This document shows positions 7,541 through 16,600 of a stretch of 22,565 nt of DNA, one piece after another. The translations under genes and the position numbers were made by a program. The notes under the pieces were generated by a model that saw nothing but the letters and a program-made list of their open reading frames with translations, had not been told where the DNA came from and did not search any database. The stretch comes from an uncultured Planctomycetaceae bacterium. Lineage in GTDB: Bacteria > Planctomycetota > Planctomycetia > Planctomycetales > Planctomycetaceae. The stretch lies in assembly GCA_903921605.1 (NCBI GenBank), contig CAIXQV010000751.1:1-22565 (forward strand). The letters run 5' to 3'. Every line of letters begins with the position of its first letter. Position 1 is the first letter of the stretch.

Positions 7541-8890
7541 CTACTGCACCAGTCCGGTCAGCGTCCCTGTCGAGTCGTTGAATTTCTCCACTTCCAGACC
7601 CGATTTCCGCGCCACGGTCAGAAGCACATTCGTGAGCGGGGGATGTTCGTTCTGATCAAACGCCAGGTGCTGGCCATGTCGCAGCCCCAGCTTGCTTCCT
7701 CCGGCAACAATCAGCGGCAGATTCTTTGGTGAGTGATCACCACCCTCGCCGGAGTTCATGCCTGAGCCAAACACCACGACGGTATTGTCCAGCATCTTCG
7801 CTTCGCCGTCCGAGGTCGCCTTGAGAAACTCCAGAAAACGCCCCAGCCGCCCCACGTGAAAGCGATCGATCTCCGCCAACTTTTTCAACATTCCTTCATC
7901 ACCGCCGTGGTGCGAGAGTTCATGATGGTTCTCACCACCACCGCCATATCCGCCGGCTTCGCGTGACCATTCGAACGTAATGACACGAGTGGTATCCGTC
8001 AGAAACGCGAGATACGAGACCTCCATCATCACATCAATCCACATCGGGCGATCATGAGCATTCCCGGGCTGGCTGGCGAGTTGCAGATCACGACTCGACA
8101 CTTCCGGCTTCGGCACATCAACCCAGTTCTCAAGCCGCTGAACACGTTGCTCCGTTTCACGTACCGACGTCAGATATTCATCCAGCTTCTTCTGATCATT
8201 TCGCCCCAACTTGCGATGCAGCGCATCGGCTTCATGCAGAATCCCATCGAGGATCGACTTCTTCTCTGCATAACGTTTCAAGGTCGCGGCACGATCATCC
8301 GCGCTGTCTGGCACGAACAGCCTTTCAAAGACCTGCTTCGGAGAATTCTCGGCTGGCAGAGGAGTGCCGCTTCGATCGAACGAAAGTGTGTGCGAATGCC
8401 CGGCCGATCCCGTTCCTGACTGATCAGAAAGCTGCAGTGATCCGATACGAGTTTCCCGGCCATGTACTTCGGCAAGAAGCTGATCCATCGAAACGGAGTT
8501 CGTGTAATCACTGCCGGGAACCGCCTCCAGATCCGCGCCAGTCAGCCACGTATCCGCGCCGCTATGACCTCCTTTTGACGCCGGATGTCCCAGACCAGTC
8601 AGCACCGTAAAGTCTGCTCGATGATCTTTCAGAACCTCCAGAGTCGGAGACAACGTATAATTCGCTCCAGCATCTTTCGGCACCCATTCCAGGATATTGA
8701 CTCCGTTGGGAATATAGCAACAAATGAGACGCGGATGAGCTCCCAGCGACTTCTCCAGAGGCCGAAACTTTGACGGCGCGGCCATCACTGGCGGCAACAT
8801 CGCATCCAGTATTGGCAGACTCAACGCCACACCTGCACCGCGCAGAAGATGTCGTCGCGAAAGAGAGCCTGTTCGAAAACTCATGGACAT
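7541..8890 (-). CDS. DUF1552 Tat-exported protein
   Basis: The product has 449 residues; a second ATG at 8884 is equally possible. The N-terminus SLSRRHLLRGAGVALSLPIL is a twin-arginine signal (RR at 12-13), so the protein should be folded before export. The rest matches DUF1552: LICCYIPNGVNILEWVPK, the TGLGHPASKGGHSGADTWLTG block, ITFEWSREAGGYGG, and the C-terminal GSGMNSGEGGDHSPKNLPL stretch. These proteins are numerous in planctomycetes and usually sit next to a DUF1592-type cytochrome-like gene, but none is adjacent here. The gene starts 10 bp after the stop of the lipoprotein gene, so it looks co-transcribed with the MoxR-DUF58 cluster. Activity is unknown; DUF1552 and DUF1501 are often compared with the alkaline phosphatase/sulfatase fold. 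Confidence 0.95.
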   Translation of the reverse strand: MSMSFRTGSLSRRHLLRGAGVALSLPILDAMLPPVMAAPSKFRPLEKSLGAHPRLICCYIPNGVNILEWVPKDAGANYTLSPTLEVLKDHRADFTVLTGLGHPASKGGHSGADTWLTGADLEAVPGSDYTNSVSMDQLLAEVHGRETRIGSLQLSDQSGTGSAGHSHTLSFDRSGTPLPAENSPKQVFERLFVPDSADDRAATLKRYAEKKSILDGILHEADALHRKLGRNDQKKLDEYLTSVRETEQRVQRLENWVDVPKPEVSSRDLQLASQPGNAHDRPMWIDVMMEVSYLAFLTDTTRVITFEWSREAGGYGGGGENHHELSHHGGDEGMLKKLAEIDRFHVGRLGRFLEFLKATSDGEAKMLDNTVVVFGSGMNSGEGGDHSPKNLPLIVAGGSKLGLRHGQHLAFDQNEHPPLTNVLLTVARKSGLEVEKFNDSTGTLTGLVQ

Positions 8891-8900
8891 TGGATCGCTT

Positions 8901-9920
8901 TCATTCGCGGATGCTCAAGGCGTTTGATTCGCCGGAAATAAATTCCTGTGCTCGACGAATCGACAACTCAATTTGATCACTCCCTGGCTGTTGTCCAGCG
9001 TATTTCACCATGTCGGCCGCTTCAAGGAACTCCTGAAGCTGAATTGATCGCTCCGCAGAAAATGTCGCCCGTGTCCGCATCTCCCGCAGAAATTCTTCTG
9101 TCGTCTGTTCCGGAGCTCGCAATCCGGTTGTTTCCTCAATGTAGACGCGAACGATTCCGGTCAGCCGCACATAAAAATCCTTGAACAGTCCCCGTCGAGG
9201 CAAATCCTCAGCCAGCAGCGCACCCAACGCTTCACGCGCCACTTCTTCAGGCGATCTTTTTCTCTCTGTTGCCTCCCGTGACTCTCTGCGGCGAAGAAAC
9301 CTGAAAGCCGTCAGCAAGAGTATGATCGCCAGCAACAAACACCAAACCCACCAATATCGATGATTCTCTTCCAGAGGCTGCGGCGGCAACATGCCTTCCA
9401 ATTGACCCAAATCCGGAACTTGATCGTCGAGCATTGACGAGACCTTCACCTCGATCGGATCCGAAGCAATCGTTGCGACCTTGCCCTTCTCCTCCGATGA
9501 GTCTCGATGATCAACAAACTCGATCACAACCGACCTGATGAGATGAATTCCGCTATGAACAGGCTCCAACTCATAGCGAAACTTCCGCGTCCGCTCTTTC
9601 GATTCAGAGGAATCCCCTGAAGAGTCTTCGTGGTAATCTCTGACAACAAAATCACCGACCGCGTTTCCGAATGTCGGTACTTTGATCTCAATCTGTTCCG
9701 GAGCAACAACTTCAATTTCGAGGTTGACTAAATCCGACAGTCGCGGCTCAGGAGGGCTCACACGAACCGTCATCCGCACCGGTCCCTTCTCAGCGACTCG
9801 GCTGAGAGCATCTTTTCCGACATCAACCCCAACCGTTTGTGTCGATCTGCTGCAACCGGACAGGAGCATCAGAAGCACCAGCAGGAGGCCCCGGCCAACG
9901 ACAATGCTGACTCCGCGCAT
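8901..9920 (-). CDS. One-helix lipoprotein of a MoxR/DUF58 cluster (BatD/DUF4381-like, tentative)
   Basis: The product has 339 residues. A lipobox LLSGC places the acylated cysteine at residue 23. Residues 45-165 read as a beta-rich extracytoplasmic domain with RMTVRVSPPEPRLSDLVNLEI, resembling the oxygen-tolerance/BatD-type Ig-like start. A single transmembrane helix (about 190-208, WWVWCLLLAIILLLTAF) is followed by basic RFLRRR and a cytoplasmic helical tail of about 130 residues, with YVRLTGIVRVYIEETTGLRA and TTEEFLREM, a pattern seen in DUF4381/BatD-like proteins. ATG 9920 overlaps the DUF58 stop as TAATG, so translation is probably coupled. Family knowledge: such proteins act with MoxR and DUF58 in poorly understood assembly or chaperone modules. 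The cluster lacks the VWA/BatA/BatB genes that normally follow. Confidence 0.85.
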   Translation of the reverse strand: MRGVSIVVGRGLLLVLLMLLSGCSRSTQTVGVDVGKDALSRVAEKGPVRMTVRVSPPEPRLSDLVNLEIEVVAPEQIEIKVPTFGNAVGDFVVRDYHEDSSGDSSESKERTRKFRYELEPVHSGIHLIRSVVIEFVDHRDSSEEKGKVATIASDPIEVKVSSMLDDQVPDLGQLEGMLPPQPLEENHRYWWVWCLLLAIILLLTAFRFLRRRESREATERKRSPEEVAREALGALLAEDLPRRGLFKDFYVRLTGIVRVYIEETTGLRAPEQTTEEFLREMRTRATFSAERSIQLQEFLEAADMVKYAGQQPGSDQIELSIRRAQEFISGESNALSIRE

Positions 9921-10804
9921 TACCGCTGCCTCTCTCGCATGCGGAAAAACCTCTGCAAACTCTGGGCATAAGGCTGATCGGTCCGAATATCAAGGCGATC
10001 CACAGCCGCCTTCCGAAGCCATCCTGAGAGTGTCTTGTCGCGGTCCGATGCAGCCTTCGCAAATAATGCACGAACCTGAGGATGCCTTGTATCCAGCTCA
10101 AGCAGCTCGTCTGTCTCCGCATCTCGCAGCGTCACGAAACCGACGTCAGGAAGCTCCGCTTCACGCGGATCACTCAACGTCACGGCAATACAATCATGCC
10201 GCTGGTTAGCAATGGCCAGGGATTTCGAACAATCAGGTCCCAGGAAGTCACTCATGACGAACACGACACATCGACGTCGTTGAACGCGCGCAATAAAGTC
10301 CAGTGCATTCGAAATATTGGTCTCAGCCTTCACGGGTTCTGTCGCCAGGAGCTCGCGAATCAACCGCAGAACACTGCCCCGGCCTTTTTGAGGAGGAATA
10401 TACCGGATGACATCGTTGGCAAAGAACAGCATCCCGACTTTGTCATTATTCTTTACCGAAGCCAGCATCAGAACGGCGGCCACTTCAACGGCCGTTTCCA
10501 TTTTGCTGAGGCGCTGCGAGCCGAAAACTCCGGAGGCTGAAACATCAACCGCCAGCAACACCGTGAGTTCACGTTCTTCACTGAAAGTCTTGACGTAAGG
10601 GGCTCCGGATCGCGCGGTGACGTTCCAGTCGATGCTGCGAATCTCGTCGCCGGGGACATATTCGCGAACAGAGTCAAACTCCATCCCCCGTCCCTTGAAT
10701 GCACTAAGATACTCGCCAGCCAGCAGATCATTCACCTGACGGCGAGCCACGATCTTAATGCGGCGAACTTCCCGTAGTACGTCTTCCAGCTCTCGAACGG
10801 ACAT
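9920..10804 (-). CDS. DUF58 protein with vWA-like fold
   Basis: The product has 294 residues. The DUF58 signature is complete at 40-61 (GMEFDSVREYVPGDEIRSID then WN). A full MIDAS-type DxSxS follows at 87-91 (DVSAS), then VGMLFFANDVIRYIPPQKG and CVVFVMSDFLG, as in the von Willebrand A fold of this family. There is no N-terminal membrane segment, so it is the short soluble form. It is usually encoded directly after a MoxR ATPase and is thought to be its partner or substrate adaptor. It lies 29 bp downstream of the MoxR gene and overlaps the following lipoprotein gene by one base (TAATG). Confidence 0.95.
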   Translation of the reverse strand: MSVRELEDVLREVRRIKIVARRQVNDLLAGEYLSAFKGRGMEFDSVREYVPGDEIRSIDWNVTARSGAPYVKTFSEERELTVLLAVDVSASGVFGSQRLSKMETAVEVAAVLMLASVKNNDKVGMLFFANDVIRYIPPQKGRGSVLRLIRELLATEPVKAETNISNALDFIARVQRRRCVVFVMSDFLGPDCSKSLAIANQRHDCIAVTLSDPREAELPDVGFVTLRDAETDELLELDTRHPQVRALFAKAASDRDKTLSGWLRKAAVDRLDIRTDQPYAQSLQRFFRMRERQR

Positions 10805-10833
10805 GGTACATCACTTGATTGCATGAAGAGTCG

Positions 10834-11823
10834 TTACGGGACCGGGACAGATTCCAGCACACGCCGCACGATATCATCGGTCGTTGTTTCCTCCGCTTCC
10901 GCCTCATAGGTCAGGATGATTCGGTGACGCAGGACTTCCAGAGCTATCTCTTTCACATCCTGAGGAGTCACATATCCGCGCCCTGCCAAAAACGCGTTGG
11001 CTCGCGCGGCCAGACACAGGTTGATCGAGGCTCGAGGCGAAGCACCACACTGAATCAAAGGCTTCAACTCCGGCATGCGGAACTCTTCCGGACGCCGCGT
11101 CGCCGCAACCACATCCAGCACATAATCGCGGACTTTATCATCCATATAAATGGACGAAACCGTCTTTCGAATCTCCATTAACAGGGCAGGTTCAAGCACC
11201 GGCTGAATCTCACGACGAACATCATCCAGGACGGTATCGACAACTTTGCGTTCATCCGCTTTCGTCGGATATCCCACAACAACCTTCAGCATGAACCGAT
11301 CCACCTGAGCCTCGGGCAGGGGATAAGTCCCTTCCTGCTCAATCGGGTTCTGAGTCGCCAGAACCAGAAACGGCTCCTCCAATGGATACGTCTCATCACC
11401 GATCGTGACTTGCCGTTCCTGCATCGCTTCCAGCAACGCCGACTGCACCTTCGACGGCGCACGATTGATTTCGTCAGCCAAAATCAGATTCGCAAAAATC
11501 GGTCCTTTGCGTGTTCCAAAGGATCCTTCGCGAGGATTGTAGATCATCGTGCCGATCAGGTCGGCCGGCAATAAATCGGGCGTAAACTGAATGCGACTGA
11601 AACGACATCGAATCGCACTGGCCAGACCTTTTATTGCGGTGGTTTTAGCAAGCCCCGGCAGACCTTCCAGCAGGACATGACCACCGGTCAGCAGAGCAAT
11701 CAACAGACGCGACAACATCGCGTCCTGCCCGACCAACACCTTACGAACCTCCGACCGAACTCGCTCAATCTGATCGGAATACTGAAGAACCTGCTCTTTA
11801 ATCTTCTGAACATCAACAGACAT
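10834..11823 (-). CDS. MoxR-family AAA+ ATPase
   Basis: The product has 329 residues from ATG 11823; a GTG at 11835 would add four residues. Walker A is GLPGLAKTT (54-62), Walker B is LILADEINRAP with D117-E118, sensor 1 is N159 in LATQNPIEQEGTYPLP, and DRF (175-177) follows, all at family-typical positions. The C-terminal lid includes GASPRASINLCLAARANAFL and ends in a short helical region. MoxR ATPases act as chaperones that mature or activate protein complexes, commonly together with DUF58 and vWA proteins. It heads a four-gene leftward cluster. No Shine-Dalgarno is visible before either start. Confidence 0.97.
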   Translation of the reverse strand: MSVDVQKIKEQVLQYSDQIERVRSEVRKVLVGQDAMLSRLLIALLTGGHVLLEGLPGLAKTTAIKGLASAIRCRFSRIQFTPDLLPADLIGTMIYNPREGSFGTRKGPIFANLILADEINRAPSKVQSALLEAMQERQVTIGDETYPLEEPFLVLATQNPIEQEGTYPLPEAQVDRFMLKVVVGYPTKADERKVVDTVLDDVRREIQPVLEPALLMEIRKTVSSIYMDDKVRDYVLDVVAATRRPEEFRMPELKPLIQCGASPRASINLCLAARANAFLAGRGYVTPQDVKEIALEVLRHRIILTYEAEAEETTTDDIVRRVLESVPVP

Positions 11824-12041
11824 AAAAACGCACACCGGGCCTATGAATGACCAAGCTTCGGAACTTACATGACAAACCGAAGACTCCTCGGCGAAACCTT
11901 TGGATCAAACACGATCCGTGACTCCGAGGCAAACATTTTTCAATCATTTACTCGGACCTTGGTCCGGTTTCAAGCGAGGCCAGCCACATGTCTCTGCGAG
12001 TCCACCAGATTCCGTTCTAATCCCCCTCGATGATACAGACT
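11824..12041. promoter_or_regulatory. Upstream region of the MoxR cluster with short inverted repeats
   Basis: This 218-bp gap has no gene. It carries a perfect 14-bp palindrome CGGACCTTGGTCCG (11953-11966) about 130 bp upstream of the MoxR start. It also has CTTCGG/CCGAAG pairing around 11854-11881, and CCTCGG (11886-11891) facing CCGAGG further right. One of these may terminate the DUF1501 transcript coming from the right, and the others may lie in the MoxR promoter; neither hairpin is followed by a clear T-run, so assignment is tentative. Confidence 0.35.
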
Positions 12042-13523
12042 TCAGGCCAGAATCTCCTCAATCGCCTGACCATAGTCCATATCAAGACGCTTTCTTCCCG
12101 GCACTTCCAGCCGACGAGCATCCAGGCCAAGCAATCGATACACCGTCGCGTGCAGATCGGTGACGTAATGAGGATGCTCAACCGCATGAAAGCCAAGTTC
12201 ATCAGTCGCGCCGTGAATCCCGGGCTTGATCCCGGCACCGGCTAACCAGACAGTGAAGCCATGCGGATGATGATCTCGTCCAGTCGCAGATTTATTGAAC
12301 ATCCCAAACTCAACGCCAGGTGTTCTCCCAAACTCGGTTGTAAACACCACGACCGTATCTTCGAACATCCCTCGACGCTTCATGTCTTTCAACAATCCGG
12401 CGATCGGTTTGTCGATACGCTCACAAGATCGAGAATGATTCTTCTGCAACTCACTGTGAGAATCCCACTCACCATAATCACTGAGATACACCAACGTATA
12501 ACGTACACCGCGTTCGGCCAGTCGACGAGCTGCCAGACATCGTTGACCGTAGACTGCCGTCGTCGGGTTGTCGATTCCGTAAAGCTGCTGAGTTTCCTGA
12601 GTCTCTTCCGCCAGGTTCAAGGTCTCCGGCACCGACTGCTGCATGCGAAACGCAAGTTCATAGGCATTGATGCGAGCCTGCAACTGCGCATCCTGAGGAA
12701 ACTCCTGGGCAGTCATGCGATTCAACTGCTGCAAAAACTCGAACTCACCACGCTGTTCAATGGCACTCACATCAGCCGCTCGTTTGCCGAACGAAAGTGG
12801 ATTCGACGGATCCAGATGCAATTGAACTCCACCGTAGGTCGGGCCCAGATAATGCGCATCAAAATCCTCTTTCACTCGCGGATCTTTGAACTCGCCCAGA
12901 AACACAAACTTCGGCAGATTCTCATTCAGCGTCCCCAGCCCATAGTTGAGCCATGACCCGATGACCGGCTCCGGAGTATCCAACTTGTGCCGCCCAGTAT
13001 GCATCTGAAACTCGGCCGCATGATCATTGTCTGTGGTCCACATGGATCGAACCACCGCAAGATCATCTGCACAACTTCCCAGATGCGGCAGCCAGTCGCT
13101 GACTTCAAGCCCCGTCTGGCCATACTTTCGAAAGCCGACCTGCAGGGGAAAAATCTTCGAATGCAGCTCACGATCAATTCCCACGACCGAGCGAGATCGT
13201 TCGAGATACATCGGCAGCTTCTGAGGATTCGGCAGGTTTGTTTGATCGTAGGTCTTTCCGCTCAGCTTGTTCAGCAGAGGCTTAGGGTCAAACGTTTCCA
13301 TCTGGCTGACTCCGCCCGACAGAAAGATCCAGATCACATTCTTTGCTTTCGGCGCAAAATGCGATCGGCCATCGGGCAGGGCATGTCCACCAGCATCAGC
13401 TGCACGAACAAAACCATCCTGTTGCAACATGGAATTCAGCGCGATGCCGCCAAACCCGAGTCCAAGATTACTCAGAAATGTTCGTCGCGAACGACCGCAG
13501 AATGAAGAATGTTGTTTGCTCAT
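12042..13523 (-). CDS. DUF1501 Tat-exported protein (copy B)
   Basis: The product has 493 residues from ATG 13523; a TTG at 13541 would add six. The twin-arginine signal is RSRRTFLSNLGLGFGGIAL (RR at 13-14). DUF1501 landmarks follow: VIWIFLSGGVSQMETFDPKP, ERGVRYTLVYLSDYGEWDSH, VVVFTTEFGRTPG, and GRDHHPHGFTVWLAGAGIKP near the C-terminus, where the GRDHHP block is the most conserved part of the family. It sits 80 bp downstream of the giant PSCyt1/DUF1553 gene on the same strand, the standard planctomycete pairing. It differs strongly from copy A at the right of the cluster. Catalytic activity is unknown; the His/Asp-rich C-terminal blocks suggest a metal-dependent hydrolase-like fold. Confidence 0.95.
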   Translation of the reverse strand: MSKQHSSFCGRSRRTFLSNLGLGFGGIALNSMLQQDGFVRAADAGGHALPDGRSHFAPKAKNVIWIFLSGGVSQMETFDPKPLLNKLSGKTYDQTNLPNPQKLPMYLERSRSVVGIDRELHSKIFPLQVGFRKYGQTGLEVSDWLPHLGSCADDLAVVRSMWTTDNDHAAEFQMHTGRHKLDTPEPVIGSWLNYGLGTLNENLPKFVFLGEFKDPRVKEDFDAHYLGPTYGGVQLHLDPSNPLSFGKRAADVSAIEQRGEFEFLQQLNRMTAQEFPQDAQLQARINAYELAFRMQQSVPETLNLAEETQETQQLYGIDNPTTAVYGQRCLAARRLAERGVRYTLVYLSDYGEWDSHSELQKNHSRSCERIDKPIAGLLKDMKRRGMFEDTVVVFTTEFGRTPGVEFGMFNKSATGRDHHPHGFTVWLAGAGIKPGIHGATDELGFHAVEHPHYVTDLHATVYRLLGLDARRLEVPGRKRLDMDYGQAIEEILA

Positions 13524-13562
13524 CGATTTTTCTCTACCCAAATTCGAACAGTTCGTTCTCGG

Positions 13563-13604
13563 ACAAGTCTCGCAGTCGCCTGCGGCTTGCCGTGAAACAA
13601 GTCT
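13563..13604. repeat. Second copy of the dispersed CGCCTGCGGCT repeat, in the DUF1501-B/PSCyt gap
   Basis: Positions 13577-13598 match the right inner arm of the palindromic element at 4520-4541 in 19 of 22 bases (core CGCCTGCGGCT, end AAAC). Locally CAAG-tct-CGCAG (13564-13575) pairs with CTGCG-g-CTTG (13580-13589), a short hairpin. The octamer ACAAGTCT flanks the unit as a direct repeat at 13563-13570 and 13597-13604, which could be a target duplication, though eight bases may be chance. Confidence 0.5.
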
Positions 13605-16600
13605 TACCTGACTGTGACAAAATCGTTGTGATTCATCAGTGCATGCACAAGATTCTCTCGCGACCGAACGGCCGCATCGAAATCTGCAGTCGATTCACTC
13701 GTCGCTGCCACCAATCGAACAGACTGCTGCTCCAGAAAATCTTTCGATGCCTGAAACTCGGCGTCACGCGGCTGACGATTCAAAACCTGAAGAAAGGCCT
13801 GTTGAATAAACTCGTCTGACGATCTTTCGCCCAACGCACTGACCTTATCCCACAATCGTTTTGCCAAAGCACGACTCAACGATTTTGTCAGTTCACTATT
13901 CGTCAGCGCCAGGGCCTGCTGTGGTTGCACAGATGACGTCCGCTTGTAGCAGTCACAGGCATTCGCTGCGTCAAACAACTCCAGAAACTCCATCTTCTCT
14001 TCGCCGTGATGAGCAAAATAAAGGCTGCGTCGTCGAGAAATCATGCCCTCTTTGTGATCAATCTCATGGCCACCCATGGTTGGATCGAGTTCTCCAGCAA
14101 TCGACAGCAGACTGTCACGCACAACCTCCGCCTGCATTCGCGACGCAGGAAATCGCCAATACGTCTTGTTGTCGGCATCTGTCGAATTCTTTGCCACAAT
14201 CGCCGCGGCAACTTCTCCGGCGGACTGAGGCAACATGCTGGCCATCTGATACGTCTCACTGGTCACGATCAGCCGATGCATGTGCTTCATCGACCAGCCT
14301 GAATCCATCAGTTCACAAGCCAGCCAATCCAGCAATTCAGGATGAGTCGGCCGGCTACCGTTACGTCCTAGATCATGAGTCGTCTCTACGATCGCCTGAC
14401 CGAAATGGCGCAGCCAGATATGATTCACTGCAACTCTTGCCGTCAATGGATTGTCTTTATTGGCAATCCAGCGAGCCAACACGCTTCTGCGCCCGGAACT
14501 TGTCTGAGGAAACTTTGGTGACAACGCGGTGTATTCACCCGGTTCTTTCGAGAAATTCGCATTCGCCGTGTTAAGCGCAGTCGTAGCCGCAGTCCGAGTT
14601 GTTTCGGCTGTCTGCTTTTCCTTGTTCGCGGTATCAATCGCCGCCTGATCGCCGGACTTTGTCGCGGCCAACGTTTTAGCCTCCGCAACGGCAATCGCAA
14701 CCTCTGCGGCCATCACACTGGCCTTCGCCAAAGCCACAGATGCTTTCCGCTCGGTCTGACAGGCTCTTTGTATCAGAGCCTTTACCGATGACTCATCCTT
14801 TCGATCTCCGGATAACAGCCCAGTTGCGTATCTGGTCCTATCAGCTTTGATGCGTTGCTTAAGGCTTTGAAGATCAAGTTCCGCTGCGGCGACGCGAGCT
14901 TCAGCCGCATCAATCTTCAGAGTTGGCAATCGCAATGCATTCCGCGCTGTGGTTAATCTGGCGACAGCGGCCTGCACAGCCGGATCCAGCGTGACAGCGG
15001 AGTTGGCTTTCGATGTCGCCGGGGCCTGGCAGAATCCCGTGACCATCCATGGCATCGAGCCGGCAGTAATCGGAGCATCCACGATGTCTTGCCCGTCGAC
15101 AAAACCAGGTGCCTCAAAGTCGAAAGACAGCAGTCGCTTGCCATCCGGCTGAGTAAACTCCAGAGCATCGTAGATCGCTTCTGTGCCGGGACGACAATCG
15201 AGAAACAATCCTCGCTTGCCATTCGCATGAGGTTTCCAGCCATTCAGCGCAGCGGGAACGGCATTGACGATCACGGCTTCATCACGAAGCGACTTCACCG
15301 TCAGCAGAAACTGGTTTTGTACAAAGTCCAGTTTCATCTCCACTCGAAATCGATTCTGGCCCTTCGATAAGTCGTACGTTCCGGCAACAATTTCATTGAA
15401 CCCACCGGGCGTGTAGGTCTTCACAGACCCATTCTCGAATGCCACAAAGCCACCAGTCGCTCCTTGAGCGATATCAAGGCCGAGTTGCAGATTGGTATGA
15501 CCATCTTTCACAACCTGGACGAGGTACGAAACCGTCGCCTGATCTTTGAGATCATCTATCCCCGGAAGCCCATGCGACAACGCTCGACGTCCCACTTTGG
15601 CGTCGAGCACGAGCGACTGCGTTCCTTCCAATACTTGACTGTTCGCATTGTCGCCCGCTTCAGTCAAAACTCGAACAGCGTTTTCACGAGCTGCCACCAA
15701 GGCTGCTTCTGCTGAGACCAGTTCTTCTCGCAACTCCGGGGGTTCTGCCGTCAGTGAATTCTTTGCGTCCACCAGTTCTTTGATCGCAGAATCCAATACG
15801 GTCTGACGTTTACTTCGTTCCTCCGCTCGGATCGATTCTTTCATGCCAGGATAAGCGGCTTCAATCGGCAACGTCATTCGTGCTGTCTGCAAATGGTCAC
15901 CGCCAAGCACCGCGGGAGCGGCTGGCGTCATCGGCGGCTTACCTTCAATCTTCAGCCGCGAGTCACCTTTTGAAAACATGAACGTCTCGGCATCGAGATA
16001 CTCATCGAAGACTCGCACCATTCCGCTCTTAATCGGACCATATGGCTTGCCATAAACATACTTCTCGAACATCCCGGGATCGGCTTCGCCGGGGACTCGA
16101 TCGTGTCGCAATTCCAAAGGTTCAAAGAACGCTCGGAAGTGAAAATACTCTTCCTGAGTCAGTGGATCATATTTGTGATCGTGACATTGTGCACAATTCA
16201 GAGTGACTCCCAGAAAGGCTTTGCCGGTGTGTTCGACGAGTTCCTTCTTCCAGGTTTCGTAGTTCCACTTGAACCAGCTGCGAACAAGATAACCCGTGGC
16301 GACAATGTTCTGGTCATCCGTCGGCATGATTTCATCCGCCGCCAACATTTCCACAATCATCTGATCGTACGATTTGTCCTCGTTGATCGATCGAACAATC
16401 CAGTCGCGCCAGCGCCAGACCATGGGATAACTGTTCATCACATCCGGCACGGAACGTCGTCCATACCAATCGCTGTAACGCCAGACATCCATCCAATGTC
16501 GTCCCCAGCGCTCACCATGTTGAGGCGACGCGAGCAACTTATCCACGACGTTCTCATAAGCCTGCGAAGATTCGTCCTTCAAAAATGCGTGCAGCTCTTC

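Noticed and set aside
12261..12956. 231-codon plus-strand frame
   Set aside because: Antisense shadow of DUF1501-B; no domain or start signal.
13861..14574. 237-codon plus-strand frame
   Set aside because: Antisense shadow of the DUF1553 region of the giant protein.
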